From: UMGS1696 sp964621755
GTDB taxonomy: Bacteria; Bacillota; Clostridia; Oscillospirales; CAG-272
Assembly (NCBI GenBank): GCA_964621755.1
Contig: CAZUPI010000007.1
Span: 1-64,000, forward strand
Reading direction: 5' to 3'
Length of the DNA stretch: 64,000 nucleotides
Part shown: piece by piece, positions 7,466 through 16,342 of the stretch
How the letters are laid out: every line of letters starts with the position of its first letter
Numbering within the stretch: the first letter of the stretch is position 1
The notes under the pieces: generated by a model
Databases searched by the model: none
The model's input: the letters and a program-made list of their open reading frames with translations, nothing else
Told to the model about the DNA's origin: nothing
Program-made: the position numbers and the translations under genes

Positions 7466-8566
7466 ATGAAAATCCAAAACCCAGAAGTAACGTTGAGCGA
7501 TGAGGCAAGAAACGGCGTGAAAGAGGAGGTCAGAAGCGGATTCCTCGACTGGTTGTTTCAGTTTTCCACAGAAGGCGACGACGGGGAGATTTACTCTCTC
7601 GGCGGCTCAATTCTTTCCCTTGCTCTCGAAAAAATTGATCTGGTATCCATCAACTGGACGAAAGGAAAAGGCGATGCGGTTCAGCTTCCCAATTCGATCT
7701 ATAAGCTCGGCAAGTACCCCGGAATGCAGCTTGAGCGGCTGCTGCGCAAACCCCAAGGAACGCTCCAAATTGAAAAGAAAGAACACAGCGTTTTCGTGAC
7801 CTGCGGCGAAGAATATCAGGTGGAATGCTTCGAGAATCACGCATGGCACCTGATGATCGATACGCTGGACGGCGAATATAAAGCCGACCTCTGGCACAGA
7901 CCGCAGGGGTATCCACTTTGGTATGGCAGAGAAAAACCATCCTACCTGACACAGCACTCCGTGACATACGGTTATAACTGGGCAGGTGAAGTGGAAGGAA
8001 CGATATGGATTAAGGGAAATCAAGTAAAAGTAAAGGGTCTCGGCATCCGTGAACGCTATGTTGCGGTGGATTCCTCTGCGGCGGAGCTTGGCGGCTGGGA
8101 AGACTGGGGCTTTATCTCTTTCAACGAGATTCATTCGTCCATGTACGATATGCGGATCGGCATGAAGGATTTCTCCGTTTACGATCTGCAGACCGGGAAG
8201 CACTACCCGGAAGGCAATATGACAATCACCCATGAGGATTGGGCGTTCCTGCGCGAGTTGGACGGCTTTATCCCGACGGTATACAAGGTGAAAATAGAAC
8301 TGGAGGACGGCGTGTACGAGATTAAAGCACATGTTTGCAATGCGACGACATGGGGCGCCACCTTCAAAGTGCCGGATAATCCCGTTGCAACCCTTACCTA
8401 TGATAAAGTAGAAGGAACTTTTACTCACAAGGATGGCACAGTGAGAAAACTGACCGGCGGACGAGGCTGTATGTCAGTACGGCAATGGCACGCTTATCCC
8501 AACATTCTCCCCCGGGAGCTGTATTCGGATGAAACGCCCACCGGCGAGAAATTTGAGACTTTATAA
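7466..8566 (+). CDS. Beta-rich protein of unknown function (possibly CrtC/AttH-like)
   Basis: 366 residues after AAGGAGG, no signal peptide or membrane segment. The body is a run of beta strands rich in Trp, Gly and charged residues, with GEVEGTIWIKGNQVKVKGLG followed by IRERY and GWEDWGF. That pattern faintly recalls the two-domain lipocalin-like fold of CrtC/AttH proteins (GxGxRxHxWG), but key residues differ, so I leave function open. It shares promoter architecture with the ABC exporter genes just downstream, so it is likely part of the same envelope-stress response. Confidence 0.6.
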   Translation: MKIQNPEVTLSDEARNGVKEEVRSGFLDWLFQFSTEGDDGEIYSLGGSILSLALEKIDLVSINWTKGKGDAVQLPNSIYKLGKYPGMQLERLLRKPQGTLQIEKKEHSVFVTCGEEYQVECFENHAWHLMIDTLDGEYKADLWHRPQGYPLWYGREKPSYLTQHSVTYGYNWAGEVEGTIWIKGNQVKVKGLGIRERYVAVDSSAAELGGWEDWGFISFNEIHSSMYDMRIGMKDFSVYDLQTGKHYPEGNMTITHEDWAFLRELDGFIPTVYKVKIELEDGVYEIKAHVCNATTWGATFKVPDNPVATLTYDKVEGTFTHKDGTVRKLTGGRGCMSVRQWHAYPNILPRELYSDETPTGEKFETL

Positions 8567-8620
8567 TTAATATTTTTCAAACATTTCTCTAAACTTTCTC
8601 AAATATTGCCAATGTAGAAT
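8566..8620 (+). promoter_or_regulatory. Promoter block B with three 11-bp-spaced repeats
   Basis: ATTAATATTTTT, then CAAACATTTCT, CTAAACTTTCT, CAAATATTGCC in 11-base register, then TAGAAT as -10. It starts at the last base of the upstream gene's stop and lies about 35 bases before the ATPase start. Confidence 0.75.
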
Positions 8621-8653
8621 AAGCATATCAAGTAAAGCAAGGGAGAGATCAAA

Positions 8654-9567
8654 ATGAACGCTATAGAAAGAACGCTATAGAAATTAGAAATCTATCAAAA
8701 AGCTTTCGCGGACTGTATGCGGTTGAAGGTCTGAATATGACGGTTCCCGTTGGAGCGATTTATGGCTTTATCGGGGAAAACGGCTCCGGCAAATCTACTA
8801 CAGAGAAGCTGATTTGCGGCCATCTTGTCCTGGACGGCGGCACAATCAAGTTGTTCGGAAGAGATTATAAGGATGCCGGCGTGCGCGTCCGGGTCGGCGC
8901 CCTGATTGAGAACGCAGGCTGCTTTCCGAATTCCAGCGTATGGGATAACCTGATGATGCAGGCTATCAATCTGGGGCTGGAAAATCCCGCCGAAGAAATC
9001 AACCGCGTGCTTGGAATCGTCCGTATGGAGGATTCCGCAAAGATTAAATTCAAAAGCTGTTCTCTGGGAATGAAGCAGCGTATCGGCATTGCGATGGCGC
9101 TGCTGGGGGACCCGGCCTTGCTGATTCTCGATGAGCCCATCAACGGTCTTGACACCGATGGTATGCGGATCATGCGGGAAATCCTGATGGATATTACCCG
9201 GAAATATTCTACCACTGTGCTAATCTCCTCGCATATTCTCGGGGAACTCGAAAAAATTGCCACGCATTACGGCATCATCCGCCAGGGGAAAAAGATTCAG
9301 GAAATCTCTGCAAAGGAAATGGAAAACAGAGCCCGTGTGTTCGTATCCATTAGAACAAAAGATATGAGAGGCGCAAAAAGCGTTTTGCAGAAAAGATTCG
9401 CGGATGTCCGGGAAGAGGAAGGGTATCTGCGCGTATACGAGGTAGATAATACAGAAGCGATTGTTGACTATCTGTATCGAAGCGGACATGTTGTGAACGA
9501 AATCCGAAAAAATAAAATCGGTCTGGAAGAGTACTATGTCGAGATGATGTCAAAGAAGGAGGCGTAA
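8654..9567 (+). CDS. ABC transporter ATPase 1, N-terminus frameshifted by a 14-bp duplication
   Basis: ATPase of a two-gene ABC-2 type exporter like those giving resistance to bacitracin or lantibiotics. Walker A (GENGSGKST), Q loop (IENAGCF), signature (SLGMKQR), Walker B (LLILDEP) and H-loop (SSHI) are intact. The start that fits the ribosome site (GGGAGAG) is ATG 8654, but after MNAIE a tandem copy of AACGCTATAGAAAG (8657-8684) throws the frame out and a stop follows at 8678. Removing one copy restores MNAIEIRNLSKSFRGLYAVE joined to the rest. The next ATG in frame (8737) would give 276 residues lacking the first strand and A-loop aromatic. So the gene is probably off, unless reinitiation works or the repeat collapses. 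Confidence 0.85.
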
Positions 9568-9571
9568 TCCT

Positions 9572-10408
9572 ATGGAAGCAGTGCGTAAATTAAGATTTAA
9601 ATCGCCAAGTTTTATTAACAGATTGAAGGGTATGCTGGGCGTTGATTTCTATCGCTTATTCCATACGCCCATGTTTTACATTTTTCTGGCAATAGCCGCG
9701 ATGATTCCGGCGCTGATCTTGGGGACCACCGGAACCACCGAAGGGGTGGAACCGCTATACACCAATACCTGGAACATCGTTGCAGCGGATACGCCCATTT
9801 ATGCTGTTTCAGATATGGGTGAATACGCCAATATGAACATGGTATTTATCTTTGGCGGTATTATGGTTTCCATCTTTATCGGACATGATTATAAAAGCGG
9901 ATACGTGAAGCAGCTGTTCACCACCCATTCGAAAAAACAGGACTATATGATGTCTAAATCCATCACCTGCGCTTTCGCTATGGCTTGTATGTGCATCACT
10001 TACCTGATTGGCGGCGTGGCTGCGGGATTGCTTGTCGGGGCGTCCTTTGAGGTCAATGTCGGCTCGCTGATTTTTGCAATCCTCTCCAAAATGATTATGA
10101 GCCTTGGCTGGGCAAGCCTTTATACCTTCCTCAACATCATCTTCAGAAGATATTTTGGCATTTCCATCGCTTCGTCCTTCTTCTTTGGTACGGGCATTCT
10201 GATTATCGGCGCAGGTATGATTATCGGAAATTCCTCTATCCTCAATATTTTCCTATATGGTTCTTCGGTCTATGCGTGCCTGTCAAGCAGTATTGTGACC
10301 TTGCTTGTGTGCCTTGCAGTCTCGGCAGCATGGGCGGTTATCTATAATGTACTCGGTTCGCTCATCCTCTCGAAAAGCATGTATATTGATAGGAGGCGGT
10401 TAAAATGA
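9572..10408 (+). CDS. ABC-2 type permease 1
   Basis: 278 residues, starting 4 bases after the ATPase stop with AAGGAGG upstream. Six membrane segments: one near residues 30-50 (MFYIFLAIAAMIPALIL), a large extracytoplasmic loop, then five toward the C-terminus (MNMVFIFGGIMVSIFIG, AMACMCITYLIGGVAAGLLV, and so on). Layout fits the membrane half of BcrAB/NukFEG-like exporters that remove antimicrobial peptides from the membrane. Its stop shares ATGA with the next ATPase start. Confidence 0.83.
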   Translation: MEAVRKLRFKSPSFINRLKGMLGVDFYRLFHTPMFYIFLAIAAMIPALILGTTGTTEGVEPLYTNTWNIVAADTPIYAVSDMGEYANMNMVFIFGGIMVSIFIGHDYKSGYVKQLFTTHSKKQDYMMSKSITCAFAMACMCITYLIGGVAAGLLVGASFEVNVGSLIFAILSKMIMSLGWASLYTFLNIIFRRYFGISIASSFFFGTGILIIGAGMIIGNSSILNIFLYGSSVYACLSSSIVTLLVCLAVSAAWAVIYNVLGSLILSKSMYIDRRRLK

Positions 10409-11303
10409 ATGCAATAGAAATTAAGGCTTAACCAAAAACTTTGGAGACAAACAAGCGCTCAAAGGTCTCAATATGACCGTTCCTGTGGGAGCGATATACG
10501 GTTTCATCGGGGAAAATGGAAGTGGAAAATCCACGACCGAAAAGCTCATCTGCGGACTTCTCGTTCCGAGCGGAGAAACGATTAAGCTGTTTGGCAGAGA
10601 TTATACCAATGCGGATGTTCGAGCAAAGGTCGGCGTCCTCATCGAAGCGCCTGGATGCTTCCCGAATTACAGTGTGTGGAACAACATGATGCTCCAAGCT
10701 GCCAATTTAAGTATTCAAAACCCGGAGACAGAGGTAAGAAAAGTTCTGAAAATGGTCAGAATGGAAGGCGCTGCCGGAAATAAATATAAAAACTGTTCTT
10801 TGGGTATGAAGCAAAGAATCGGCATCGCCATGGCGCTGCTGGGACGTCCGACCTTGCTGGTGCTGGATGAACCGATTAACGGTCTGGATGCGGACGGCAT
10901 GCGCATTATGAGAGAGGTGCTTGTGAATATCACCAAAAACTACAGATGCACCGTTGTAATCTCCTCTCATATTCTGGGGGAACTCGAAAAGATAGCGACA
11001 CATTACGGAATTGTCCGCGGCGGCAAAATGATTAAAGAGATGACCGCCGAAGAATTGGATGCGGGATGCCGGACCTATGTGGCTCTTCAAACAAGGGAGA
11101 TGAGCCGAACAAAGGCGCTGCTGGCCTGCAAGTTTTCACGTGTGAAAGAAGATGAAAGTGGATATATCCGTGTGTATGACGTGGAAAATCCCGAGCAGGT
11201 TGTCACGTATCTGTATGAAAACGGCATCTTGATAAGTGAGATCCAAACAGCCAAGATTGGTTTGGAAGAATACTATATCGATTTGATGAAGGAGGGCAGA
11301 TAA
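10405..11303 (+). CDS. ABC transporter ATPase 2, frameshifted near the N-terminus
   Basis: A paralogue of ATPase 1, with GENGSGKST, CSLGMKQRIGIAMALLG, LLVLDEP and SSHI all present. The natural start is ATG 10405, overlapping the permease stop and preceded by AGGAGG. After MNAIEIK the frame hits TAA at 10429. One added G (AAGGCTTAACC to AAGGGCTTAACC) gives KGLTKNFGDKQALKGLN running into the intact part, as in ATPase 1. Without it the first usable ATG is 10473 (276 residues, no A-loop). Damage at the same place in both paralogues by different lesions is striking. Confidence 0.85.
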
Positions 11304-11304
11304 C

Positions 11305-12126
11305 ATGGAAAAGACAGAGAAAATCAAATTTGCGCATAACAGCTTTGGCAAACGGCTGAAAAGCATGTTATCGGTGGACTTTCGAAGAATGTTTACAATG
11401 CCGCTGCTCTATATCATGGTGGGTATCGCCGCCGTGATTCCCATATTGGTACTGGTAATGACGACTGCTATGGATGGGTCCGTTTCTGTAGATCCGGTAA
11501 CAGGCGTGGAAACGGTAGTGGAAATGGAACCCTTTACAAACACTTGGCAAGTTGTTGAATCGGTAAGTAGCGATAGCTCCGGAATAAGCGCCGATATCAT
11601 GAGTATGTGCAATATTAACCTGCTTTTCTTCATGGCGGCAGTTCTTGTTTGCATTTTTGTTGCTGATGATTTCAGAAGCGGATATGCAAAAAATCTCTTT
11701 ACGGTTCGCTCCCCAAAAAACGACTATGTGGTCTCGAAAACCCTTGTAGGCTTTGTCGGCGGCGCACTTATGATTTTGGCTTACTTGGTTGGCTCACTTC
11801 TCGGAGGTGCTATCGCGGGATTATCCTTCGACGCAGGCGCGGCAGGCGTCAGCGGAATCGTGATGTGTCTTCTGTCAAAGGAGTTCTTAATGGCGGTATT
11901 TGTTCCGATTTACCTGTTATGGAGCGTTGTGGGCAAACAGAAACTATGGCTGTCCATGGTCGGCTCGTTTTGCGTCGGCATGCTGTTCTTCATGATGATT
12001 CCTGCGCTGACGCCTCTAAATTCCGGAATCATGAATGTCATTATGTGCTTGATTGGGGGAGCATTATTCAGCGTGGGTCTCGGTGCCGTCAGCAACACGG
12101 TATTAAGAAAAACAAGTTTGGTGTAA
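11305..12126 (+). CDS. ABC-2 type permease 2
   Basis: 273 residues, one base after ATPase 2 with GAAGGAGGG upstream. Same plan as permease 1: basic N-terminus (GKRLKSMLSVDFRRMFTMPL), first membrane helix about residues 30-50, an extracytoplasmic loop of about 55 residues, then five more helices ending with CLIGGALFSVGLGAVSNTVL. The N-terminal motif MLSVDFRRMF matches MLGVDFYRLF in permease 1, showing they are a duplicated pair. Probably exports or expels an envelope-active peptide together with its ATPase. Confidence 0.83.
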   Translation: MEKTEKIKFAHNSFGKRLKSMLSVDFRRMFTMPLLYIMVGIAAVIPILVLVMTTAMDGSVSVDPVTGVETVVEMEPFTNTWQVVESVSSDSSGISADIMSMCNINLLFFMAAVLVCIFVADDFRSGYAKNLFTVRSPKNDYVVSKTLVGFVGGALMILAYLVGSLLGGAIAGLSFDAGAAGVSGIVMCLLSKEFLMAVFVPIYLLWSVVGKQKLWLSMVGSFCVGMLFFMMIPALTPLNSGIMNVIMCLIGGALFSVGLGAVSNTVLRKTSLV

Positions 12127-12194
12127 CGGTACCTTCCTGATTTTCATCCGGGATTTGGCATCCCGCTATGGAAATTTTGTGACAAAAGCCGCAA

Positions 12195-12250
12195 ATTAAT
12201 ATTTTTCAAACAATTTTGAAGCAAGCTGCAAACAATCATGGGGTAATATA
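12195..12250 (+). promoter_or_regulatory. Promoter block C with 11-bp-spaced repeats
   Basis: ATTAATATTTTT, then CAAACAATTTT, a weaker middle unit GAAGCAAGCTG, and CAAACAATCAT in 11-base register, then a TAATAT-like -10. Lies before the cardiolipin synthase relic. Confidence 0.65.
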
Positions 12251-12277
12251 TAGCCAGATAACCTATATATGATTCAC

Positions 12278-12305
12278 AGGCAGCAGCCCATAGTCGCTGC
12301 TGCCT
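12278..12305 (+). terminator. Hairpin in the leader of the cardiolipin synthase relic
   Basis: AGGCAGCAGC, an 8-base loop, GCTGCTGCCT, then ATTTTATT. It lies between promoter block C and the reading frame, so it could be an attenuator or a weak terminator. Confidence 0.5.
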
Positions 12306-12329
12306 ATTTTATTGCGAGGGAGGAAAAAG

Positions 12330-12747
12330 GTGGAAAGACTACTTAAGATATTGCGTTCCCGCACCATACCATATTTAATTTGCGATCATGAGCTTTTGAG
12401 CGCACTGCGCATGGCAGCGAAAAAGAGTGCGAATCATCACGCCGCATATCCCGGATAAGAAAACCGTCTTTCTGATGACGCGCCCAAATTATGGGGTGTT
12501 GATTCAGGACGGCGTGAAAATCTACGAATATACGCCGGGCTTTATTCATGCCAAGAACTTCATCTAGAACTTCATCCGCTTGAGTGTGGCGCATGGATGT
12601 ATGATACGGACTTGCATCCCGGACATGAAAGCGGACTTTTTGGAGACGGTCACACAATCTGAGAAGATTACGGCGGACAGGGCCCGATCGCGGGGATGGA
12701 AACGGTTATTGGCCGAGCTGATGAAAGTCTTCTCACCATTATTGTAA
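12330..12747 (+). pseudogene. Cardiolipin synthase remnant (C-terminal half)
   Basis: Following a good ribosome site (GGGAGG), pieces of a phospholipase D-type cardiolipin synthase can be read in successive frames: LICDHELLSALRMAAKK, then after a one-base shift VRIITPHIPDKKTVFLMTRP, NYGVLIQDGVKIYEYTPGF, IHAKNFI and a stop, then in another frame MIRTCIPDMKADFLETVTQS, EKITA and the normal end VFSPLL. The second HKD motif region after IHAKNF is deleted, so the product cannot be active. This is genuine decay, not one sequencing slip. Promoter block C ties it to the stress regulon. Confidence 0.88.
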
Positions 12748-12858
12748 GGACGTTAAGAGTTGGGTTCCTAATAGGCAGATTGACAGAGGAGAATTCAATT
12801 TAGGCGGATGGCGTTCTGACGCTTTCGTCCTGGGTACAGAAATCACAGCAATTTTAAA

Positions 12859-12920
12859 ATTAATATTTTTAGAAACAATCCTCAAACAAAGTGCAAACAA
12901 AAATCGGGTATTATGTTATG
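12859..12920 (+). promoter_or_regulatory. Promoter block D with three exact 11-bp-spaced repeats
   Basis: ATTAATATTTTTA, then GAAACAATCCT, CAAACAAAGTG, CAAACAAAAAT in exact 11-base register, then TATTAT. It precedes the regulator operon itself, suggesting autoregulation. Confidence 0.72.
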
Positions 12921-12962
12921 ATATAGAGGTCTTACAATAGGATCAGAGAAGGAAACCGAGCC

Positions 12963-13850
12963 ATGAAACACTTTAAACGGATTTTGAATCACATTCTGTT
13001 TCCCAAATTAGCGGTGGTAATTATCAGTGTGCCGGTCGCGGTAGCTCTACTTGTCTATACGTTTTTATATGAGGAGGACTACAGCCTAGTTGCTTATATA
13101 TCCTATATGCTGTCTGCATATTCTTTGATTATCGTGTGCGCACGGATTATCAGAATGCCCAAAGGAGACTTTAAGGCTGTGCTGCATCGGAATCAGTATA
13201 TTCATAGGTACTTGACAGATATTCCGTTTAAGACACATGTTTCGCTGTACCTGTCGCTTGGGATTAATCTGCTCTTTGTGGCAATGAAGCTCTTTTATGG
13301 CGTCTATTACAGTTCTGTGTGGTTTGGAACTCTGGCGGTTTACTATATCATGCTGGCCGTGATGCGCTTCCTGCTGCTGCGGCATGTCAAGCGAAATGCA
13401 ATTGGAAAGGAGCTTGTTTTAGAACTGCGGCAGTATCGTTTGTGCGGTATTATCCTGTTGCTGATGAACATCGCATTGTCCGGTGTTGTGGTTCTTGTGG
13501 TCAGGAAAAATGAAGGCTTTCATTATGCCGGTTACCTGATTTATGTGGTCGCTATGTACGCTTTCTACAATATTATTTCGGCAGTCAGGGACGTTGTAAA
13601 ATATAGGGAATATAAGAGCCCTGTTATGTCGGCGGCGAAAGCAATCAAATTGGCAACAGCTTTGGTGTCCATGCTGTCGCTGGAAACGGCAATGCTGATG
13701 CAGTTTGATACAGGCGAGAACCCACCGGTTTTTAGAAGAGTTATGACTGCAACCACGGGCGGTTGCGTTTGTTTCTTCGTGCTTGCAATGGCTGTTTTTA
13801 TGATTATAAAATCAACCAAGCAGCTAAAAAATGATAGCACGCAAACATAA
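12963..13850 (+). CDS. Polytopic membrane protein of the two-component operon
   Basis: 295 residues after AGAAGGAAA. About eight hydrophobic segments (for example LAVVIISVPVAVALLVYTFL at the N-terminus and GGCVCFFVLAMAVFMII at the C-terminus) with small loops and no catalytic motif that I recognise. It is the first gene of an operon with the response regulator 18 bases later. Similar membrane proteins often sit with BceRS-like systems, where a partner protein may sense peptides for the kinase; that role is inferred from position only. Confidence 0.72.
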   Translation: MKHFKRILNHILFPKLAVVIISVPVAVALLVYTFLYEEDYSLVAYISYMLSAYSLIIVCARIIRMPKGDFKAVLHRNQYIHRYLTDIPFKTHVSLYLSLGINLLFVAMKLFYGVYYSSVWFGTLAVYYIMLAVMRFLLLRHVKRNAIGKELVLELRQYRLCGIILLLMNIALSGVVVLVVRKNEGFHYAGYLIYVVAMYAFYNIISAVRDVVKYREYKSPVMSAAKAIKLATALVSMLSLETAMLMQFDTGENPPVFRRVMTATTGGCVCFFVLAMAVFMIIKSTKQLKNDSTQT

Positions 13851-13867
13851 GAAATGGAGGAATTCTG

Positions 13868-14539
13868 ATGATAAAGATTCTTGTTTTGGACGATGATGTA
13901 AAGTTAAACCAGACGGTTTGCACTTACTTAAATGACTGCGGGTTTCAGACCAAGGGCTGTTTGCGTGCAAAAGACGCATACGATGAGATGTATAATAATT
14001 TATATGAGCTGATTATCTCTGACATCATGATGCCGGAGGTGGATGGTTTTGAATTCGCGGAAAACGTAAGAAAGGTAAACAAGCATATACCAATCCTGTT
14101 CATGTCGGCCAAGGATGACCTGCCTTCCAAGCAGAAAGGTTTTCAGCTGGGAATCGATGACTATATGGTCAAGCCAAATGAGTTGGATGAACTGCTTCTT
14201 CGTGTTCGGGCGCTTTTACGCCGCGCCAATATTGAAATGGATCGAAAGCTGACGGTGGGAAATTTGAAGATGTATGCGGATGCCATGGCTGCTACAGTGA
14301 ATGGGGATGAGATTCCGATGACGACCAGGGAATTTAACATCCTGTATAAGCTGCTGTCCTACCCGAATAAGACTTTTTCCCGCTCCCAGCTAATGGATGA
14401 GTTCTGGGGAATCGAATCGGAAACCAGCCTGCGGGCGGTGGATGTATATATTACGAAGCTGCGGGATAAATTCTCAATCTGTGACGGCTTTGAGATTAAG
14501 ACAGTACGGGGGCTAGGCTATAAGGCGGTGCTGCGATGA
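13868..14539 (+). CDS. OmpR-family response regulator
   Basis: 223 residues after TGGAGG. Receiver domain 1-118: acidic pocket LDDD, phospho-acceptor Asp in ISDIMMPEVDGFEF, Thr/Ser switch FMSAKDD and the conserved Lys in MVKPNE. The C-terminal winged helix (about 130-223) ends ITKLRDKF...IKTVRGLGYKAV, typical of the OmpR/PhoB group, whose members bind direct repeats about 11 bases apart. The four promoter blocks A-D carry exactly that spacing, so it is the best candidate to bind them. Its stop overlaps the kinase start (ATGA). Confidence 0.93.
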   Translation: MIKILVLDDDVKLNQTVCTYLNDCGFQTKGCLRAKDAYDEMYNNLYELIISDIMMPEVDGFEFAENVRKVNKHIPILFMSAKDDLPSKQKGFQLGIDDYMVKPNELDELLLRVRALLRRANIEMDRKLTVGNLKMYADAMAATVNGDEIPMTTREFNILYKLLSYPNKTFSRSQLMDEFWGIESETSLRAVDVYITKLRDKFSICDGFEIKTVRGLGYKAVLR

Positions 14540-15628
14540 AAACGAAGAATGCCAATAACTGGGCGGAAATTAAGGCAAGCCGGTTCCCCATATCGATTTT
14601 TTTCGTTTTTTTTGTTGACTCTTCTATTGATGTCCGGCATGCATTACGGAATCCTTGTGTTTGGGCATGAGAAGCAGTGGCCCAATTTGCTGCAGATTAC
14701 GCTTCCTGTCCTGTATTGGACATTGGTGGCAGCGGTGCTTACGTTGTTTACGAAATGGGAAATCCAAAGGCGTTACGAAAAGCCCGTAGTAAAGCTGCGG
14801 GAAGCCACCGAAAAGGTGGCGAATGGGGATTTTTCTGTGTATGTCCCTCCGCTGCACACCCATGAAAAACTGGATTATCTGGATGCCATGATTCAGGATT
14901 TTAACAAGATGGTAGAAGAACTGGGGAGCGTTGAAGTACTGAAAACAGATTTTTTCTCCAATGTATCCCATGAGATTAAGACTCCCTTAGCGGTGATTCA
15001 CAACAATGCGGAACTTCTTCAAAACGAAAATCTGACAGATGCGCAGCGCAAAGAATGCACCCAAACAATTCTGCATGCCACACGGAGACTGTCCAATCTA
15101 ATCATGAATATGCTGAAGCTAAATAAACTGGAAAAGCAGGTTATAAAACCGATACCCCAGCGGTTCGATTTGTGCGCCCAGCTTAGCGAATGCGCCCTGC
15201 AGTTTGAAAAAAGCTGGGAAGAGAAAGAGATTGAATTTGTGGCAGAACTGGAGGACCGGGCATTCATCATCGGTGATGAGGAGCTGCTGTCGCTGGTCTG
15301 GACAAATCTGCTGTCCAATGCTATTAAGTTCACACCTGCCGGGGGAACTGTGACGCTGACCCAGACCTCCGATACCGACGGGATAACGGTCTCGGTTGCT
15401 GATACCGGCTGCGGCATGAATGCGGAAACTATCAAGCACATCTTCGATAAATTCTATCAGGGGGACACATCTCACGCTACCGAGGGCAATGGCCTCGGCT
15501 TATCCCTAGTACGGCGGATTTTGGAATTATCTGATGGAACGGTTTCCATAAAAAGCGCGGTAGGGCAGGGAAGTATCTTTACCGTCCGGCTGCCTGCATT
15601 TCATGATAGAGAGGAGACTCCGCAATGA
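14536..15628 (+). CDS. Sensor histidine kinase, N-terminus frameshifted in a T tract
   Basis: The start coupled to the response regulator (ATGA) gives MKTKNANNWAEIKASRFPIS, then runs through T7 and T8 tracts (14596-14613) into a wrong frame. Dropping one T joins it to FLLTLLLMSGMHYGILVFGH and the intact rest. Without correction the first ATG is 14549 (359 residues), with no good ribosome site. Features: two N-terminal membrane helices with a very short extracytoplasmic loop, HAMP (VKLREATEKVANGDFSVYVP), H box SHEIKTPLAVIHNN, N box NLLSNAIKFT, G boxes DTGCGM and GNGLGLSLV. Short-loop kinases of this type usually sense through a partner transporter. Confidence 0.9.
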
Positions 15629-16152
15629 TGGAAGACGAAAAAAAGGATTATATTGGTTACGAGTATAAAGAGGTTACCGTTCGCTCGGAAGAGGTTTCCT
15701 TCTATCTGGACAGCTACGAGAATTTTGGATGGATTGAAGACGAACATCTCACCGCCACCTATGGTTCCTATTTAACGACGATACGCCTAAAGCGTGACAG
15801 GAAGATTATCAATAAGATGGAGCTGACGCGGTTGCAGCAGCATTTTGAAGCCTGCGTCAACGAAATGAAAGCATTGGAAAGAGCAAAATTCTCTGCCGCT
15901 ATGGGATGGGCCTTGACAATCGGCATCATCGGAACCGCGTTTATGGCAGGCTCGACCTTTGCGGTCACCCATGAGCCTCCGATTATCTGGCTGTGTATTC
16001 TGCTGGCGGTTCCAGGCATTGTCGGATGGATATTGCCCTATTTTATTTATAACGGGATTGTCGGGAAAAAGACACAGGAGATTCAGCCGCTGATTGAGGC
16101 GAAGCAGGAAGAAATGTATGAAATCTGTGAAAAGGGCCACTCCCTGTTATAA
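15625..16152 (+). CDS. Small membrane protein closing the two-component operon
   Basis: 175 residues; its ATG overlaps the kinase stop (ATGA) and is preceded by GAGGAGA. N-terminal about 85 residues are soluble and charged; two membrane helices follow (MGWALTIGIIGTAFMAGSTF; IIWLCILLAVPGIVGWILPY), then a cytoplasmic helix (EIQPLIEAKQEEMYEICEKG). No family recognised. Translational coupling with the kinase suggests a role in the same response. Confidence 0.72.
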   Translation: MMEDEKKDYIGYEYKEVTVRSEEVSFYLDSYENFGWIEDEHLTATYGSYLTTIRLKRDRKIINKMELTRLQQHFEACVNEMKALERAKFSAAMGWALTIGIIGTAFMAGSTFAVTHEPPIIWLCILLAVPGIVGWILPYFIYNGIVGKKTQEIQPLIEAKQEEMYEICEKGHSLL

Positions 16153-16285
16153 AAGGCTTCGGCACCTGATGAAGAGGATAAACATCAGTACTTTATAAAG
16201 CGTATTCCGATTGTTAGTTTACCAATCGTTTCAATCCTTCGTCCAGTATCCTTCTACTTTGTTATCTTTTCTTGGTATGATAAGA

Positions 16286-16328
16286 CCTCCTGTTGTAGAC
16301 TATATATAGTCTACAACAGGAGGCTTTT
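16286..16328 (+). terminator. Rho-independent terminator of the two-component operon
   Basis: A perfect 19-bp palindrome (CCTCCTGTTGTAGACTATA and complement, almost no loop) followed by CTTTTT. Confidence 0.88.
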
Positions 16329-16342
16329 TGTCACTGTCTTTT

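Noticed and set aside
10405..10475. Programmed frameshift as explanation for both ATPases and the phage initiator
   Set aside because: No slippery heptamer or following pseudoknot is evident, and the three lesions differ in kind (deletion, duplication).
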